Notes under the pieces: model-generated
Told to the model about the DNA's origin: nothing
Database searches by the model: none
The model's input: only the letters and a program-made list of their open reading frames with translations
In this document: one piece after another, positions 16,387-27,512 of the stretch
Layout of the letters: the number at the start of each line of letters is the position of its first letter
Position numbering within the stretch: position 1 is the stretch's first letter
NCBI RefSeq assembly: GCF_013283745.1
Contig: NZ_JABSTZ010000001.1
Coordinates: forward strand, 364,406 to 428,405
Reading direction: 5' to 3'
DNA: 64,000 nucleotides
Origin: Aeromicrobium stalagmiti
GTDB taxonomy: Bacteria > Actinomycetota > Actinomycetes > Propionibacteriales > Nocardioidaceae
Position numbers and translations under genes: made by a program

Positions 16387-16908
16387 GGCCAGGTCCTCGA
16401 CGACCTGACGCAGCGCGGCGTCGCCGTCGAGCGGCCGGTCGAGCATCAAGCCGTTGAACGTGGCATCGACCAGGGTCGCCAGCCGCGGCGCATCCTGCTC
16501 CGCCGCACCCGACGCGGCCAGATGGCCCGCGATCGCGGCGATCCACACCAGGTTGGAGTCGCGGACCGACGAGACGTACGGCTCGCGGCCGAACAGTCCC
16601 AGCGCCGCCGCCTCGACATACATGCGTTGGCAGCGCTGGACCTGCTGGGCGGTGAAGGTGTCCCAGAGGTCGATGACCGCCTGCGCCACCGAGGCCGACG
16701 GCGGCATGGCCGAGATGATGGCCATCGACCGGTCGTTGGACGTCGACAGGACCGCCGCGACCAGCTCGTCCTTGGACCCGAAGTGGTAGATCAGCATGCG
16801 GTCGCTCGTGTCCATCGCTGCGGCGAGCGGCCGCAGGCTCAGCCCGATCAGCCCGTGCTCCAGCGCATGGTCGGTCGCCCGTTCGGCCAGCTCGTCCCGC
16901 CTCGACAT
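16369..16908 (-). CDS. TetR family regulator of the adjacent SMR transporter
   Basis: A 179-residue regulator. The N-terminal HTH reads ELAERATDHALEHGLIGLSL followed by LAAAMDTSDRMLIYHFGSKDEL, and the C-terminal ligand domain is helical. The ATG at 16908 is preferred: TACGTT (16921-16916, minus strand) lies 7 nt upstream and sits inside a 26-bp palindrome, so the gene would be leaderless and autorepressed. It is divergent from a small multidrug resistance transporter, the classic arrangement for control by the exported compound. Confidence 0.9.
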   Translation of the reverse strand: MSRRDELAERATDHALEHGLIGLSLRPLAAAMDTSDRMLIYHFGSKDELVAAVLSTSNDRSMAIISAMPPSASVAQAVIDLWDTFTAQQVQRCQRMYVEAAALGLFGREPYVSSVRDSNLVWIAAIAGHLAASGAAEQDAPRLATLVDATFNGLMLDRPLDGDAALRQVVEDLASALAR

Positions 16909-16912
16909 GACC

Positions 16913-16955
16913 CCAAACGTAGCACGTGCTACGTTTGGCATGTAGCAAGTGCTAC
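16913..16955. promoter_or_regulatory. twin palindromic operators between tetR and SMR gene
   Basis: Site 1 is a perfect 26-bp palindrome at 16913-16938 with core GTAGCACGTGCTAC (16919-16932). Site 2 at 16942-16955 is GTAGCAAGTGCTAC, differing by one central base, with its start 23 bp from that of site 1. Site 1 contains TACGTT on each strand: the minus-strand copy fits the tetR -10, and the plus-strand copy fits an SMR promoter starting near 16942, on site 2. Binding of the TetR protein here is inferred. Confidence 0.75.
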
Positions 16956-16973
16956 AGAAAGCCGGGATCCATC

Positions 16974-17300
16974 ATGCTCGTCGCCGCAGCGCTCCTGCTG
17001 GTCGCCATCGCCACGGAGGTCTTCGCGACCGCTGCCCTCCCCCACGCCCAGGGGTTCACCGACCCACGCTGGACCGCCGTCGTGGTCGGCGGCTACGCCC
17101 TGTCGATCTGGCTCCTGACCCTCGTCGTCAAACAGATCCCGGTCTCGATCACCTATGCCATCTGGGCCGGCCTGGGCACGGCGGCGATCGCCGTGGTCGG
17201 CGTGGTCTTCCTCGACGAGCCGCTGAACGCCCTCAAGGTCACCGCGCTCGCCCTGATCATCGGCGGCGTCGTCCTGCTCAACCTGCAGGGCTCCCACTAG
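16974..17300 (+). CDS. small multidrug resistance (SMR) family transporter
   Basis: A 108-residue, four-helix protein of the EmrE/SugE superfamily. The essential helix-1 Glu is at residue 15 (LVAIATEVFATAAL), and helix 3 has ITYAIWAGLGTAAIAVVG. It would act as a dimer exchanging protons for cationic drugs or guanidinium-type compounds. The ATG at 16974 gives the standard family length; a longer frame upstream runs through the operators and is unlikely. No good Shine-Dalgarno is visible. A strong hairpin follows the stop. Confidence 0.92.
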   Translation: MLVAAALLLVAIATEVFATAALPHAQGFTDPRWTAVVVGGYALSIWLLTLVVKQIPVSITYAIWAGLGTAAIAVVGVVFLDEPLNALKVTALALIIGGVVLLNLQGSH

Positions 17301-17311
17301 CCGCAGGCACG

Positions 17312-17346
17312 ACGAAGCCCCCGCAGCCGGGCTGCGGGGGCTTCGT
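17312..17346. terminator. 16-bp perfect hairpin between SMR gene and clpC
   Basis: Arms 17312-17327 (ACGAAGCCCCCGCAGC) and 17331-17346 (GCTGCGGGGGCTTCGT) are perfectly complementary around a CGG loop. It lies 12 nt after the SMR stop and about 55 nt beyond the convergent clpC stop. It probably terminates transcription from both sides. Confidence 0.75.
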
Positions 17347-17360
17347 TCGTCTCAGGCCTC

Positions 17361-17401
17361 GCTGGTCGAGGACCCGCGAGGGGCGAGCAGGTGTGTCGAG
17401 A

Positions 17402-17404
<3 letters not shown>
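17361..17404. repeat. REP-like degenerate palindromic element after clpC
   Basis: Read on the minus strand, this stretch begins GTGATCTCGACACACC and ends GTCCTCGACCAGC. This resembles the extragenic palindromic repeats common in Nocardioidaceae genomes (ends TCTCGACA and CTCGACCAGC). It includes the clpC stop codon. Only one such copy is in the window, so the call rests on general familiarity. Confidence 0.35.
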
Positions 17405-19912
<2,508 letters not shown>

Positions 19913-20020
19913 GGCGTCCCCTCTGATGGACTATCAGTTCAGTTTAGGCCCGTACGGAAATCCGCACGAACGAAGTCCATATGTGTAACCCAACCTTCAT
20001 GCCGCCCGGGTCGTTCCCTC

Positions 20021-20034
20021 GTTCGCCGTCGGCG
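20021..20034. promoter_or_regulatory. ClgR-type box upstream of clpC
   Basis: The sequence GTTCGC-CGTCG-GCG fits the Streptomyces ClgR consensus GTTCGC-N5-GCG, which controls clp genes. Its 109-bp distance from the clpC ATG places it near or above the promoter. A likely -10 lies in the stretch 19930-19945. The remainder of 19913-20083 shows no gene. Confidence 0.55.
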
Positions 20035-20083
20035 TAATGATCGGCGCGATGACCGCAGATCTGAGGTGTTCCCCTACTTCCCG

Positions 20084-20235
20084 GTTCCCTCCGTCTCGTT
20101 CCTCGACGTCGGACCTACCTACCCGTTCCCTCCGTCTCGTTCCTCGACGTCGGACCTACCGCCCGGTTCCCTCCGTCTCGTTCCTCGACGTCGGACCTAC
20201 CTGCCCGTTCCCTCCGTCTCGTTCCTCGACGTCGG
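20084..20235. repeat. 41-bp tandem repeat, 3.7 copies, running into the lysS 3' end
   Basis: Copies begin at 20084, 20125, 20166 and 20207, exactly 41 bp apart. The first 36 bp of the unit (from GTTCCCTCCGTCTCG through GACGTCGGACCTACC) are invariant in copies 1-3, with differences only in the last 5 bp. Copy 4 matches for 29 bp (to 20235). The lysS stop codon (20197-20199) lies in copy 3, and copy 4 encodes lysS codons. It is not a CRISPR, because there are no unique spacers. Confidence 0.9.
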
Positions 20236-21723
20236 GAACAAGATCGCGTCGCGGATGCCGATGCCCTGCAGCAGCATCACCAGGCGGTCGACGCCGAAGC
20301 CCAGGCCACCGGCGGGCGGCATGCCGAACTCGAGGGCCCGCAGGAAGTCCTCGTCGACGTCGTTGGCCTCGGGGTTGCCGGCGGCCGCCTGTCGCGCCTG
20401 CTCCTCGAGCCGCTCACGCTGGATGACGGGGTCGTTGAGCTCGGAGTAGGCGGGCGCCAGCTCCACACCGTTGATGATGAGGTCCCATGCCTCGACGAGC
20501 CCCGGCTTGGTGCGGTGCTTCTTGGCCAGCGGACGGACCGACTCCGGGTAGTCGCGGACGAACGTCGGCTGGATCAGCGTGTGCTCGACGACCTTCTCGT
20601 AGAGCTCCAGCACGATCTCGCCGGCGTCCCAGCCGTCACGCAGCGCGACGTCGTGCTGCGCGGCGAGCGCGACCAGGTCGTCGACCGACGTGTCGATGTC
20701 GACGGTCTGCCCCACGGCCTCGCTCACCAGCCCGTGCACCGTGGCGTGGCGCCACTCGGCCTCGAGGTTGATCGGCGAGCCGTCGCGACCCGTGACGACC
20801 GTCTTGTCGACCGAGCGGGCTGCGTCGATCACGAGCTCGCGGGTCAGGACGGCCATCGTGTCGTACGAGCCGTAGGCCTCGTAGGCCTCGAGCATCAGGA
20901 ACTCGACGTTGTGGGTGTTGTCGACCCCCTCGTTGCGGAACGTCTTGGCCATCTCGTAGACCTTGTCGATGCCACCGACCAGCGCACGCTTGAGGTGCAG
21001 CTCGAGCGCGATGCGCAGCAGGGCCGGCTCGTCGAAGGCGTTGACGTGCGTGCGGAACGGACGCGCGGCTGCGCCGCCGTTGGTGTGCTGCAGGACCGGT
21101 GTCTCGACCTCGACATAGCCGAGCCGGTCGAGGGTCGAGCGCAGCGACTGCATGACCTTGGCCTTGACCCGCACGTTGTCACGGGCCTCCGGCCGCACGA
21201 TCAGGTCGACGTAGCGCATCCGGCTGCGGGCCTCGTCGGACAGCGGGTTGTGCTCGTTGGGCAGCGGGCGGACCGTCTTGGCCGCGACCTGCCACGCGGT
21301 CGCCATGACCGAGAGCTCGCCGCGCTTGCTCGTGATGACCTCGCCGGTGACGGCCAGGTGGTCGCCGATGTCGACGGTCGACTTGAACGCCGCGAGACTG
21401 TCCTCGCCGACGCCGGCCAACGAGACCATGGCCTGCAGCGAGGTGCCGTCGCCCTCGCGCAGCACGACGAACACGAGCTTGCCGGTGCCGCGGACGAAGA
21501 TGACGCGGCCCGCGACGGTCACCGTGTCGCCGGTCTGGGTGTCGGGTCCGAGGGCCTCGGCGTCGTACGCCTCGACGACCTGGCCGATCGTGTGCGTACG
21601 GTCGACGACGGTCGGATAGGGCTCCTCACCGCGGTCGATCAGCTGCTGGCGCTTGTCCAGACGGACGCGCATCTGCTCGGGAAGATCGTCCTCGATGGCC
21701 GGGGTGTTCGTCGCGTCGCTCAC
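20197..21723 (-). CDS. lysS: lysyl-tRNA synthetase, class II
   Basis: A 508-residue class II synthetase. The OB-fold anticodon domain (VTVAGRVIFVRGTGKLVFVV) comes first. The catalytic core then shows motif 2 (AKTFRNEGVDNTHNVEFLML) and motif 3 (PAGGLGFGVDRLVMLL), ending at IRDAILFPTSRNETEGTGR. The last ~10 residues (SRNETEGTGR) come from a tandem repeat rather than the family sequence. The start is GTG at 21723 with TAGAGT (21737-21732, minus strand) 8 nt upstream, probably leaderless; no Shine-Dalgarno is seen. It corresponds to Rv3598c (LysS). Confidence 0.95.
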   Translation of the reverse strand: MSDATNTPAIEDDLPEQMRVRLDKRQQLIDRGEEPYPTVVDRTHTIGQVVEAYDAEALGPDTQTGDTVTVAGRVIFVRGTGKLVFVVLREGDGTSLQAMVSLAGVGEDSLAAFKSTVDIGDHLAVTGEVITSKRGELSVMATAWQVAAKTVRPLPNEHNPLSDEARSRMRYVDLIVRPEARDNVRVKAKVMQSLRSTLDRLGYVEVETPVLQHTNGGAAARPFRTHVNAFDEPALLRIALELHLKRALVGGIDKVYEMAKTFRNEGVDNTHNVEFLMLEAYEAYGSYDTMAVLTRELVIDAARSVDKTVVTGRDGSPINLEAEWRHATVHGLVSEAVGQTVDIDTSVDDLVALAAQHDVALRDGWDAGEIVLELYEKVVEHTLIQPTFVRDYPESVRPLAKKHRTKPGLVEAWDLIINGVELAPAYSELNDPVIQRERLEEQARQAAAGNPEANDVDEDFLRALEFGMPPAGGLGFGVDRLVMLLQGIGIRDAILFPTSRNETEGTGR

Positions 21724-21757
21724 GAGGATCAACTCTAGTGCCGTGGGAAGGACGCGA

Positions 21758-21799
21758 GAATCGGGGTTTGTCCGCGCCGGCACGGACAAACCCCGATTC
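21758..21799. terminator. 17-bp perfect inverted repeat upstream of lysS
   Basis: GAATCGGGGTTTGTCCG (21758-21774) pairs perfectly with CGGACAAACCCCGATTC (21783-21799) around an 8-nt loop. It lies about 80 nt beyond the stop of the upstream lipoprotein gene and just above the putative lysS -10. A terminator for the lipoprotein transcript is the simplest reading. There is no T-run, so a protein-binding site at the lysS promoter is the alternative. Confidence 0.55.
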
Positions 21800-21879
21800 C
21801 CGTCAACGGTCAGCCCTCGGCAGCCGCGCAGGTCGCCGCGCTCGTGGCATCCGGCGTGACGGCGCTCCTGCTGAGCTGT

Positions 21880-22842
21880 TCAGTCCTTCGCCGCTGCGCA
21901 GAGCTTGGCGCTCTCGCCTCGACTCTGAGCCGCAGCGAGGTCGCCGACTGCCATGAGCTCGTCCGCCGAGGGCGACGAGATGTCGACCGGATCGCCGAAC
22001 CCCTCGTACGTGGTGACCATAGTCACGTGCTCCAGCGCCTCACCGAACATCGCAGCCTGGTCGGCACTCGCACCCTTAGACACCACCTGCATCCCGGCGT
22101 CCTCAAGTCCCGTCAGGGCATCCCCCAGGGAGATCCTCAGAGTGGAGAACTTTCCCTCGTCCAGCGTCAGCACGGCAGGCACCCAGATCTGCTCCTGCGG
22201 AAGCGTGACATAGCTGGACAGCATGATCCTGTTGAAGAGGACGGACAGCGCCGAGTCGGCGAACACCTCAACTGCGACGACGTCCTTGTCACCGTCGACG
22301 AAGCCCAGCGCCCGCGCCTCCGAGGCGATCATCATGGCTGGCTGGTACCACGGGTAGGGATTGGCAGGCATGCTCATGCCGGTCACCTGCTGCTGCACCT
22401 GATCGATCCCCTTGGTGCCGTAGTCGAACCAGCACTTGGCGGCGGGGCCGAACTCAGGACCTCCGTAGACATGATCGTCGATCGTCATGGAGCGCATGAC
22501 GAACGTGCCGTCGACGGCACCTTCACTGTCCGCGCCGGGCGTCGACAGCCTAGCGAGACTTCGCCGGCCCTCGATGTCCCAGGCACCTTCTGCCGTGATG
22601 ATCCTGTCGAGGAAGTCGGCCTCCGACCGAAAGCGTCCGGTGCTGTCGTCGACGAACTCCTCGTAGGCAGCGTCCAGCGCCTTGGTGGCCTCGGCCTTGG
22701 TGGCTGGGTCGACAGCCGGTCCGGTCGATGCGGTAGCCGTTGCCGTCCTCGCCGGCTGCTGGCGATCGGACTGCACGTCCTCGCTCGAGGCACAGCCGGC
22801 CAGCACCACTGCTGCAGCCGCGGCCGCCCATCCGATCCTCAT
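21880..22842 (-). CDS. putative lipoprotein, function unknown
   Basis: A 320-residue protein with a lipoprotein signal: basic start MRIGW, an Ala-rich hydrophobic core, and the lipobox LAGC (Cys at residue 17). A Ser/Thr-rich spacer follows. The mature domain shows no recognised family motifs and only two further cysteines (AAKCWF and the C-terminal KLCAA). The codon context of 22100-22600 looks a little less GC-biased than its neighbours. It is placed between coaX and lysS. The frame remains open upstream, antisense to coaX, but the signal peptide fixes the ATG at 22842. Confidence 0.75.
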   Translation of the reverse strand: MRIGWAAAAAAVVLAGCASSEDVQSDRQQPARTATATASTGPAVDPATKAEATKALDAAYEEFVDDSTGRFRSEADFLDRIITAEGAWDIEGRRSLARLSTPGADSEGAVDGTFVMRSMTIDDHVYGGPEFGPAAKCWFDYGTKGIDQVQQQVTGMSMPANPYPWYQPAMMIASEARALGFVDGDKDVVAVEVFADSALSVLFNRIMLSSYVTLPQEQIWVPAVLTLDEGKFSTLRISLGDALTGLEDAGMQVVSKGASADQAAMFGEALEHVTMVTTYEGFGDPVDISSPSADELMAVGDLAAAQSRGESAKLCAAAKD

Positions 22843-22868
22843 GGGAGGACGGTAGCCGGGCGGCTGCC

Positions 22869-23663
<795 letters not shown>

Positions 23664-23673
23664 GGCCGCGGCC

Positions 23674-24108
23674 TCATCGCGAGGCGACCAACGGGTTGTC
23701 GACCACATCGCCGCGGATCAGCCCCGTGCCCGGCAGCGCCTCGGCAGGATCGCTGCCGAGCGACATGACCTTGTTGTCGGCGTCGACGAAGACGACGCTG
23801 GGCTCGAAGGCCCTCGCCTCGGCGTCCTCCATCTGCGCGTAGGCGATGAGGATGACCAGGTCACCGGGGTGCACCAGGTGCGCCGCGGCACCGTTGATGC
23901 CGATGACGCCGGAGCCCCGCTCGCCGGCGATCGTGTAGGTCTCGAGCCGCGCGCCGTTGTCGATGTCGACGATGTGGACGAGCTCGCCGGGCAGCAGGTT
24001 GGCCGCGTCGAGCAGGTCCTGGTCGACCGTCACCGAGCCGACGTAGTGCAGGTCGGCCTGCGTGACGGTGGCGCGGTGGATCTTGGACTTCATCATGGTG
24101 CGGATCAT
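23674..24108 (-). CDS. panD: aspartate 1-decarboxylase
   Basis: A 144-residue pyruvoyl enzyme making beta-alanine for pantothenate. It begins [20 protein letters not shown] and has the self-cleavage site Gly24-Ser25 in YVGSVTVD, where Ser25 becomes the pyruvoyl group. Other family blocks are [20 protein letters not shown] and [14 protein letters not shown]. The ATG overlaps the panC stop by 4 nt (ATGA), so the two are coupled. Confidence 0.96.
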   Translation of the reverse strand: MIRTMMKSKIHRATVTQADLHYVGSVTVDQDLLDAANLLPGELVHIVDIDNGARLETYTIAGERGSGVIGINGAAAHLVHPGDLVILIAYAQMEDAEARAFEPSVVFVDADNKVMSLGSDPAEALPGTGLIRGDVVDNPLVASR

Positions 24109-24962
24109 GGGAGGTTCCTTCCGGTGGCGAGCCCGCCGAGGGTGAGGCCGATGTTGTCGAGCAGACGTGGCTTGCCGACCCGGGCCGCGACCAGCAGCCG
24201 GGCGTCCTCGCCGGGCACGGCGGGCCCCAGCTCGGGATCGGTCAGGACGAGGTAGTCGAGGTCGACGTCGGCGGGGTCGATCACCGCGTGCGCGGCAGCC
24301 AGGACGGCGTCCGGGCCGTGCGCCGCGGCGGCGACACCGGCCCGCAGGGCGGCGGACAGCGCCGCAGCGGTCTGCCGCTCGTCGGCGGTCAGGTAGCGGT
24401 TGCGCGAGCTCATCGCGAGGCCGTCGGTCTCACGGACGGTGGGGCACCCGACGACCTCGACGCCCAGCGCCAGCTCGCGTGCCATCTGGGTGACGAGGGT
24501 CAGCTGCTGATAGTCCTTCTCGCCGAACACCGCGACGTCGGGACGGACCAGGCCGAACAGCTTGGAGACGACCGTGAGCACGCCTCGGAAGTGGGTCGGG
24601 CGCGAGGCACCCTCGAGGATCGTGCCCAGGGGCCCGGGGTCGACGGTGACGGTGTCGACGAGTCCGGAGGGATACATCGTCGGCACGGCCGGCGCGAAGA
24701 CGACGTCGACGCCGGCCTCGGCGCAGCGCTCGAGATCAGCCTCGAACGTCCGCGGGTAGTCCTCGAAGTCCTCACCCGGCGCGAACTGGGTGGGGTTGAC
24801 GAAGATCGACGCGACGAGCGTCTGGCCCAGCGGGCGGGCGTGCTTGAGCAGCTGCACGTGGCCGTCGTGCAGCGCGCCCATCGTGGGGACGAAGGCGACG
24901 GTGTCGCCACCGCGCGCCTGCGCCAGCTCGGCCCGGGTCCGGGCGATGACCGGGGTGGTCAT
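24105..24962 (-). CDS. panC: pantothenate synthetase
   Basis: A 285-residue enzyme that joins pantoate and beta-alanine using ATP. The HIGH-type motif is [15 protein letters not shown], the KMSKS-type motif is the AMSSRNRYL region, and [15 protein letters not shown] and SIFVNPTQF are family blocks. It follows the DUF2520 gene by 3 nt and overlaps panD. panB is not in the window, so pantoate must come from genes elsewhere. Confidence 0.96.
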   Translation of the reverse strand: MTTPVIARTRAELAQARGGDTVAFVPTMGALHDGHVQLLKHARPLGQTLVASIFVNPTQFAPGEDFEDYPRTFEADLERCAEAGVDVVFAPAVPTMYPSGLVDTVTVDPGPLGTILEGASRPTHFRGVLTVVSKLFGLVRPDVAVFGEKDYQQLTLVTQMARELALGVEVVGCPTVRETDGLAMSSRNRYLTADERQTAAALSAALRAGVAAAAHGPDAVLAAAHAVIDPADVDLDYLVLTDPELGPAVPGEDARLLVAARVGKPRLLDNIGLTLGGLATGRNLP

Positions 24963-24965
24963 GGA

Positions 24966-25868
24966 TCAGATCCCGGCGGCGATGTGGGCCATCGCGTCCC
25001 AGTCCGCCTCGTCCAGCACCTGGCGGATCGTGCCGGCGACCGCAGGAGCCAGACGCTGGTCGACCTCGGCGCGGCCGGCCGTGGCACGGGCCAGCTCGAG
25101 GTAGGCGTCGACCGTCGCGTCGTCGACGTCGGCGGCAGCCAGGGCGTCGACGTGGGCGCGGATCGTCGTGACGTCACCGCGGACGACCGGTCCGGTCAGG
25201 GCGGCGTCTCCGTAGGCGAGCACGTTGTCGAGGGCGGCCGTGAGCAGCGGTCGCAGCACGGCGGCGGGGTCCTCGGCTCCGGCGGTGCGCAGGAGGTCCA
25301 TCGACTGGGCCACCAGGGTCACGAGGTGGTTGGCGCCGTGCACGAGTGCTGCGTGGTAGAGCGCACGGTCGGACTCCGCGACCCACATCGGCACGCCACC
25401 GAGCGCGGCGACGAGCTCTTCGGCGAGCGGGCGGTCGACGGCCGCGGCCGTCAGGCCGAACACCGGGCTGTTCTCGAAGTCGACGGCCGTGCCGGTGAAG
25501 GTCATGGCCGGGTGGAACGCGATCGGACGGGCGCCGAGCCGGGTCAGCGCCGCGAGGGCGTCGAGGCCGTGACGGCCGCTGGTGTGCAGGACGTACTGGC
25601 CGGGGCGCACGGCGCCGGACGACGCGAGCTCCTCGGCGACGGCGATGAGGCTGTCGTCCGGCACGGCGAGCACCAGGATGTCGCTGCGTGCGGCGATCTC
25701 GGACGGGCTGAGGACGTCGACGCCCGGCAGCAGCGTGCTGATGCGCAGGCGCGAGGCGGCGGAGCGTCCACTGACACCGACGACCGGATAGCCCGCCGAG
25801 CGGAAGCGCGAAGCGAGGACGGAGCCGACCTTGCCGGCGCCGACGACGCCCATGGAGAGTCGCAGCAT
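24966..25868 (-). CDS. Rossmann/DUF2520 oxidoreductase-like protein in the pan operon
   Basis: A 300-residue protein: an N-terminal NAD(P)-binding domain (MGVVGAGKVGSVLASRF, then LVLAVPDDSLIAVAEEL and VLHTSGRHGLDAL) and a C-terminal helical DUF2520 domain (ALYHAALVHGANHLVTLVAQ). The layout resembles ketopantoate reductase and 6-phosphogluconate dehydrogenase-type folds. It is first in the operon with panC-panD-coaX and equals Rv3603c in position. A ketopantoate reductase role is an inference from context, not from a diagnostic motif. A TAGACT box at 25942-25937 (minus strand) is the likely operon promoter. Confidence 0.85.
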   Translation of the reverse strand: MLRLSMGVVGAGKVGSVLASRFRSAGYPVVGVSGRSAASRLRISTLLPGVDVLSPSEIAARSDILVLAVPDDSLIAVAEELASSGAVRPGQYVLHTSGRHGLDALAALTRLGARPIAFHPAMTFTGTAVDFENSPVFGLTAAAVDRPLAEELVAALGGVPMWVAESDRALYHAALVHGANHLVTLVAQSMDLLRTAGAEDPAAVLRPLLTAALDNVLAYGDAALTGPVVRGDVTTIRAHVDALAAADVDDATVDAYLELARATAGRAEVDQRLAPAVAGTIRQVLDEADWDAMAHIAAGI

Positions 25869-25936
25869 GAGGGGTGCCTTCCCGTGATGTCGCTGTGTTC
25901 CAGTCCCTGACGGGTACCAGACAGATTGACGACCTC

Positions 25937-25942
25937 AGTCTA
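25937..25942 (-). promoter_or_regulatory. putative -10 of the DUF2520-panC-panD-coaX operon
   Basis: TAGACT on the minus strand, about 65 nt before the DUF2520 ATG. The same hexamer appears before the start codons at 9214 and 11290 and in the disA leader. It is the best -10 candidate in the 140-bp gap 25869-26009, which otherwise shows no gene. Confidence 0.4.
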
Positions 25943-26009
25943 TCCCCGTGGGCCCGACTGCCTAGGGGAGCGGCCTGTGCGGTGGATCACAGCCGCGGCA
26001 GGCCCGAGG

Positions 26010-27476
26010 TCAGGGGTGCGGGATGCGCGCGGTGACGGTGCCCGACCGGGGACCGTCGACGAGCGTCACCGTGACGGTGCGCGGTGCACGACGAGCTGCC
26101 CCGCGCAGCGTCACGGCCCAGGCCGACCGGGCGTAGCGACGCTGCGCGCCCTGCCGCGAGGTGACGACCTGCGGCTCTCCCCACTGGACGACGTCGACGA
26201 GATCGCCGTCGGTCTTGACCGACAACGACGGCGAGGACGGCTCGACGTTGGTGAACCACGCGGCGACGTCGAGCACCAGGTCGGGCCCGTCGTGCCGCGC
26301 GGCGCGGACGACCGCCCTCGCCTGGGTCTGCTCCGCCGTCAGGACGTACGCCTCGGCGGGAACGTCGTCGACGCCCCACCCCGGCAGGTGCACCGTGAAG
26401 CCGGCGGGCTCCTCGGCCGACGGGTGCATCTCGGGCTGCATGCCCTCGGCCCGCACGAACCGCCACACGGCGTCGCGGTCGCCCGCGGTCAGCAGCGTGT
26501 TGAGGACGCGGTGCTGTGCGGGCACCTCGGCCGCGTAGCGACCAGCCGGTGCGGCCGCGACCACGCGCGGGACCCGCTCCACCAGCGCATCGAGGTAGGC
26601 GTCGTCGGCCCGTTCGAGCTTGAGCGTCGAGTTCGGGACGTTGTAGCGGAGGTACTGCAGGGCCCGCTCGGCCCGGACGTCCGGCAGGTCCGCGAGCAGG
26701 TCGAGCACGGCGTCGATCGCGTCGAACCGGGCATGCACCGCCTGCGCGGTCACCTGACCCTGCGAGATGGACGACTCCATGCGCCGCCAGTCGTAGGCCG
26801 TCGTGCCGCAGATGTCGATGCCGTCGGCGTCGCGGTAGGCCCGCGCCGTGACGATCTGGTCGCCGGCGAGCAGGACGGTCGGGAACTCGAGCGCCTGGGC
26901 GTCCCAGAACGTGCGCCGGAAGATCTTGGCGCACGCGATGGCGTTGACCAGCACGTCGGGGCGCTCCGCCAGTGAGGTGCGGCTCTCCGGCCGGGCGTGC
27001 AGGGCGCGGATCCACGGGGCGGCGGGCTTCAGGCCCGTGGGCTCGAGCCGCTGGTAGGGCATGACGGCGAGGTCGGAGCCGCTGGTCTCGAGGCCGTCCA
27101 TGGCGGCCCGGATGCCGCCACGGGTGACGGTGTCGTCGGCGTCGACGAACGTCAGGTAGGTGCCCGTGGCTGCGGCGACTGCCGCGCGCCGGGCCGCACC
27201 GACGCCGGCGTTGGCCTGCGACAGCACCGTCACCCGGCGGTCGGCCCGCGCGTGCCGGCGGGCGATCGCGAGGCTGTCGTCGGTGGAGCCGTCGTCGATC
27301 ACGACGACGTCGAGCCGGCGGTAGTCCTGCCGGCGGATCGACCGCAAGGCCTCGTCGAGGTGCTCGGCGCCGTTGTAGACCGGGACCACGATGCTCAGCA
27401 CCGGACGTCGTCGTTGGCGCCAGCGGTCGAGGGGCGTCGCGGCGGCGCGTCGAAGTCGGCGCCTGAGTCGATCCAC
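26010..27476 (-). CDS. family 2 glycosyltransferase with long C-terminal domain
   Basis: A 488-residue protein. After a short basic N-terminus (VDRLRRRLRR), a GT-A domain has LSIVVPVYNGAEHL, VVVIDDGSTDDSL and the metal motif TYLTFVDADDTV. The C-terminal ~300 residues hold a helical region and a beta-rich end that I cannot assign. No membrane segment is visible. The GTG at 27476 is preferred because TATGCT (27488-27483, minus strand) lies 6 nt upstream; an in-frame GTG at 27500 is possible. It probably builds a cell-surface polysaccharide or teichoic-acid-like polymer. Confidence 0.87.
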   Translation of the reverse strand: MDRLRRRLRRAAATPLDRWRQRRRPVLSIVVPVYNGAEHLDEALRSIRRQDYRRLDVVVIDDGSTDDSLAIARRHARADRRVTVLSQANAGVGAARRAAVAAATGTYLTFVDADDTVTRGGIRAAMDGLETSGSDLAVMPYQRLEPTGLKPAAPWIRALHARPESRTSLAERPDVLVNAIACAKIFRRTFWDAQALEFPTVLLAGDQIVTARAYRDADGIDICGTTAYDWRRMESSISQGQVTAQAVHARFDAIDAVLDLLADLPDVRAERALQYLRYNVPNSTLKLERADDAYLDALVERVPRVVAAAPAGRYAAEVPAQHRVLNTLLTAGDRDAVWRFVRAEGMQPEMHPSAEEPAGFTVHLPGWGVDDVPAEAYVLTAEQTQARAVVRAARHDGPDLVLDVAAWFTNVEPSSPSLSVKTDGDLVDVVQWGEPQVVTSRQGAQRRYARSAWAVTLRGAARRAPRTVTVTLVDGPRSGTVTARIPHP

Positions 27477-27482
27477 GCGCCG

Positions 27483-27506
27483 AGCATAGCGAGGGGTCAC
27501 TAGGTT
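27483..27506. promoter_or_regulatory. back-to-back -10 boxes of divergent GT2 and MidA-like genes
   Basis: TATGCT on the minus strand (27488-27483) is 6 nt before the glycosyltransferase GTG at 27476. TAGGTT on the plus strand (27501-27506) is 6 nt before the methyltransferase ATG at 27513. The start codons are 36 bp apart and neither has a Shine-Dalgarno sequence. Confidence 0.55.
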
Positions 27507-27512
27507 GAGCCC

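Noticed and set aside
20084..20235. CRISPR array
   Set aside because: Repeats are directly adjacent with a 41-bp period and no unique spacers, and there are no cas genes.
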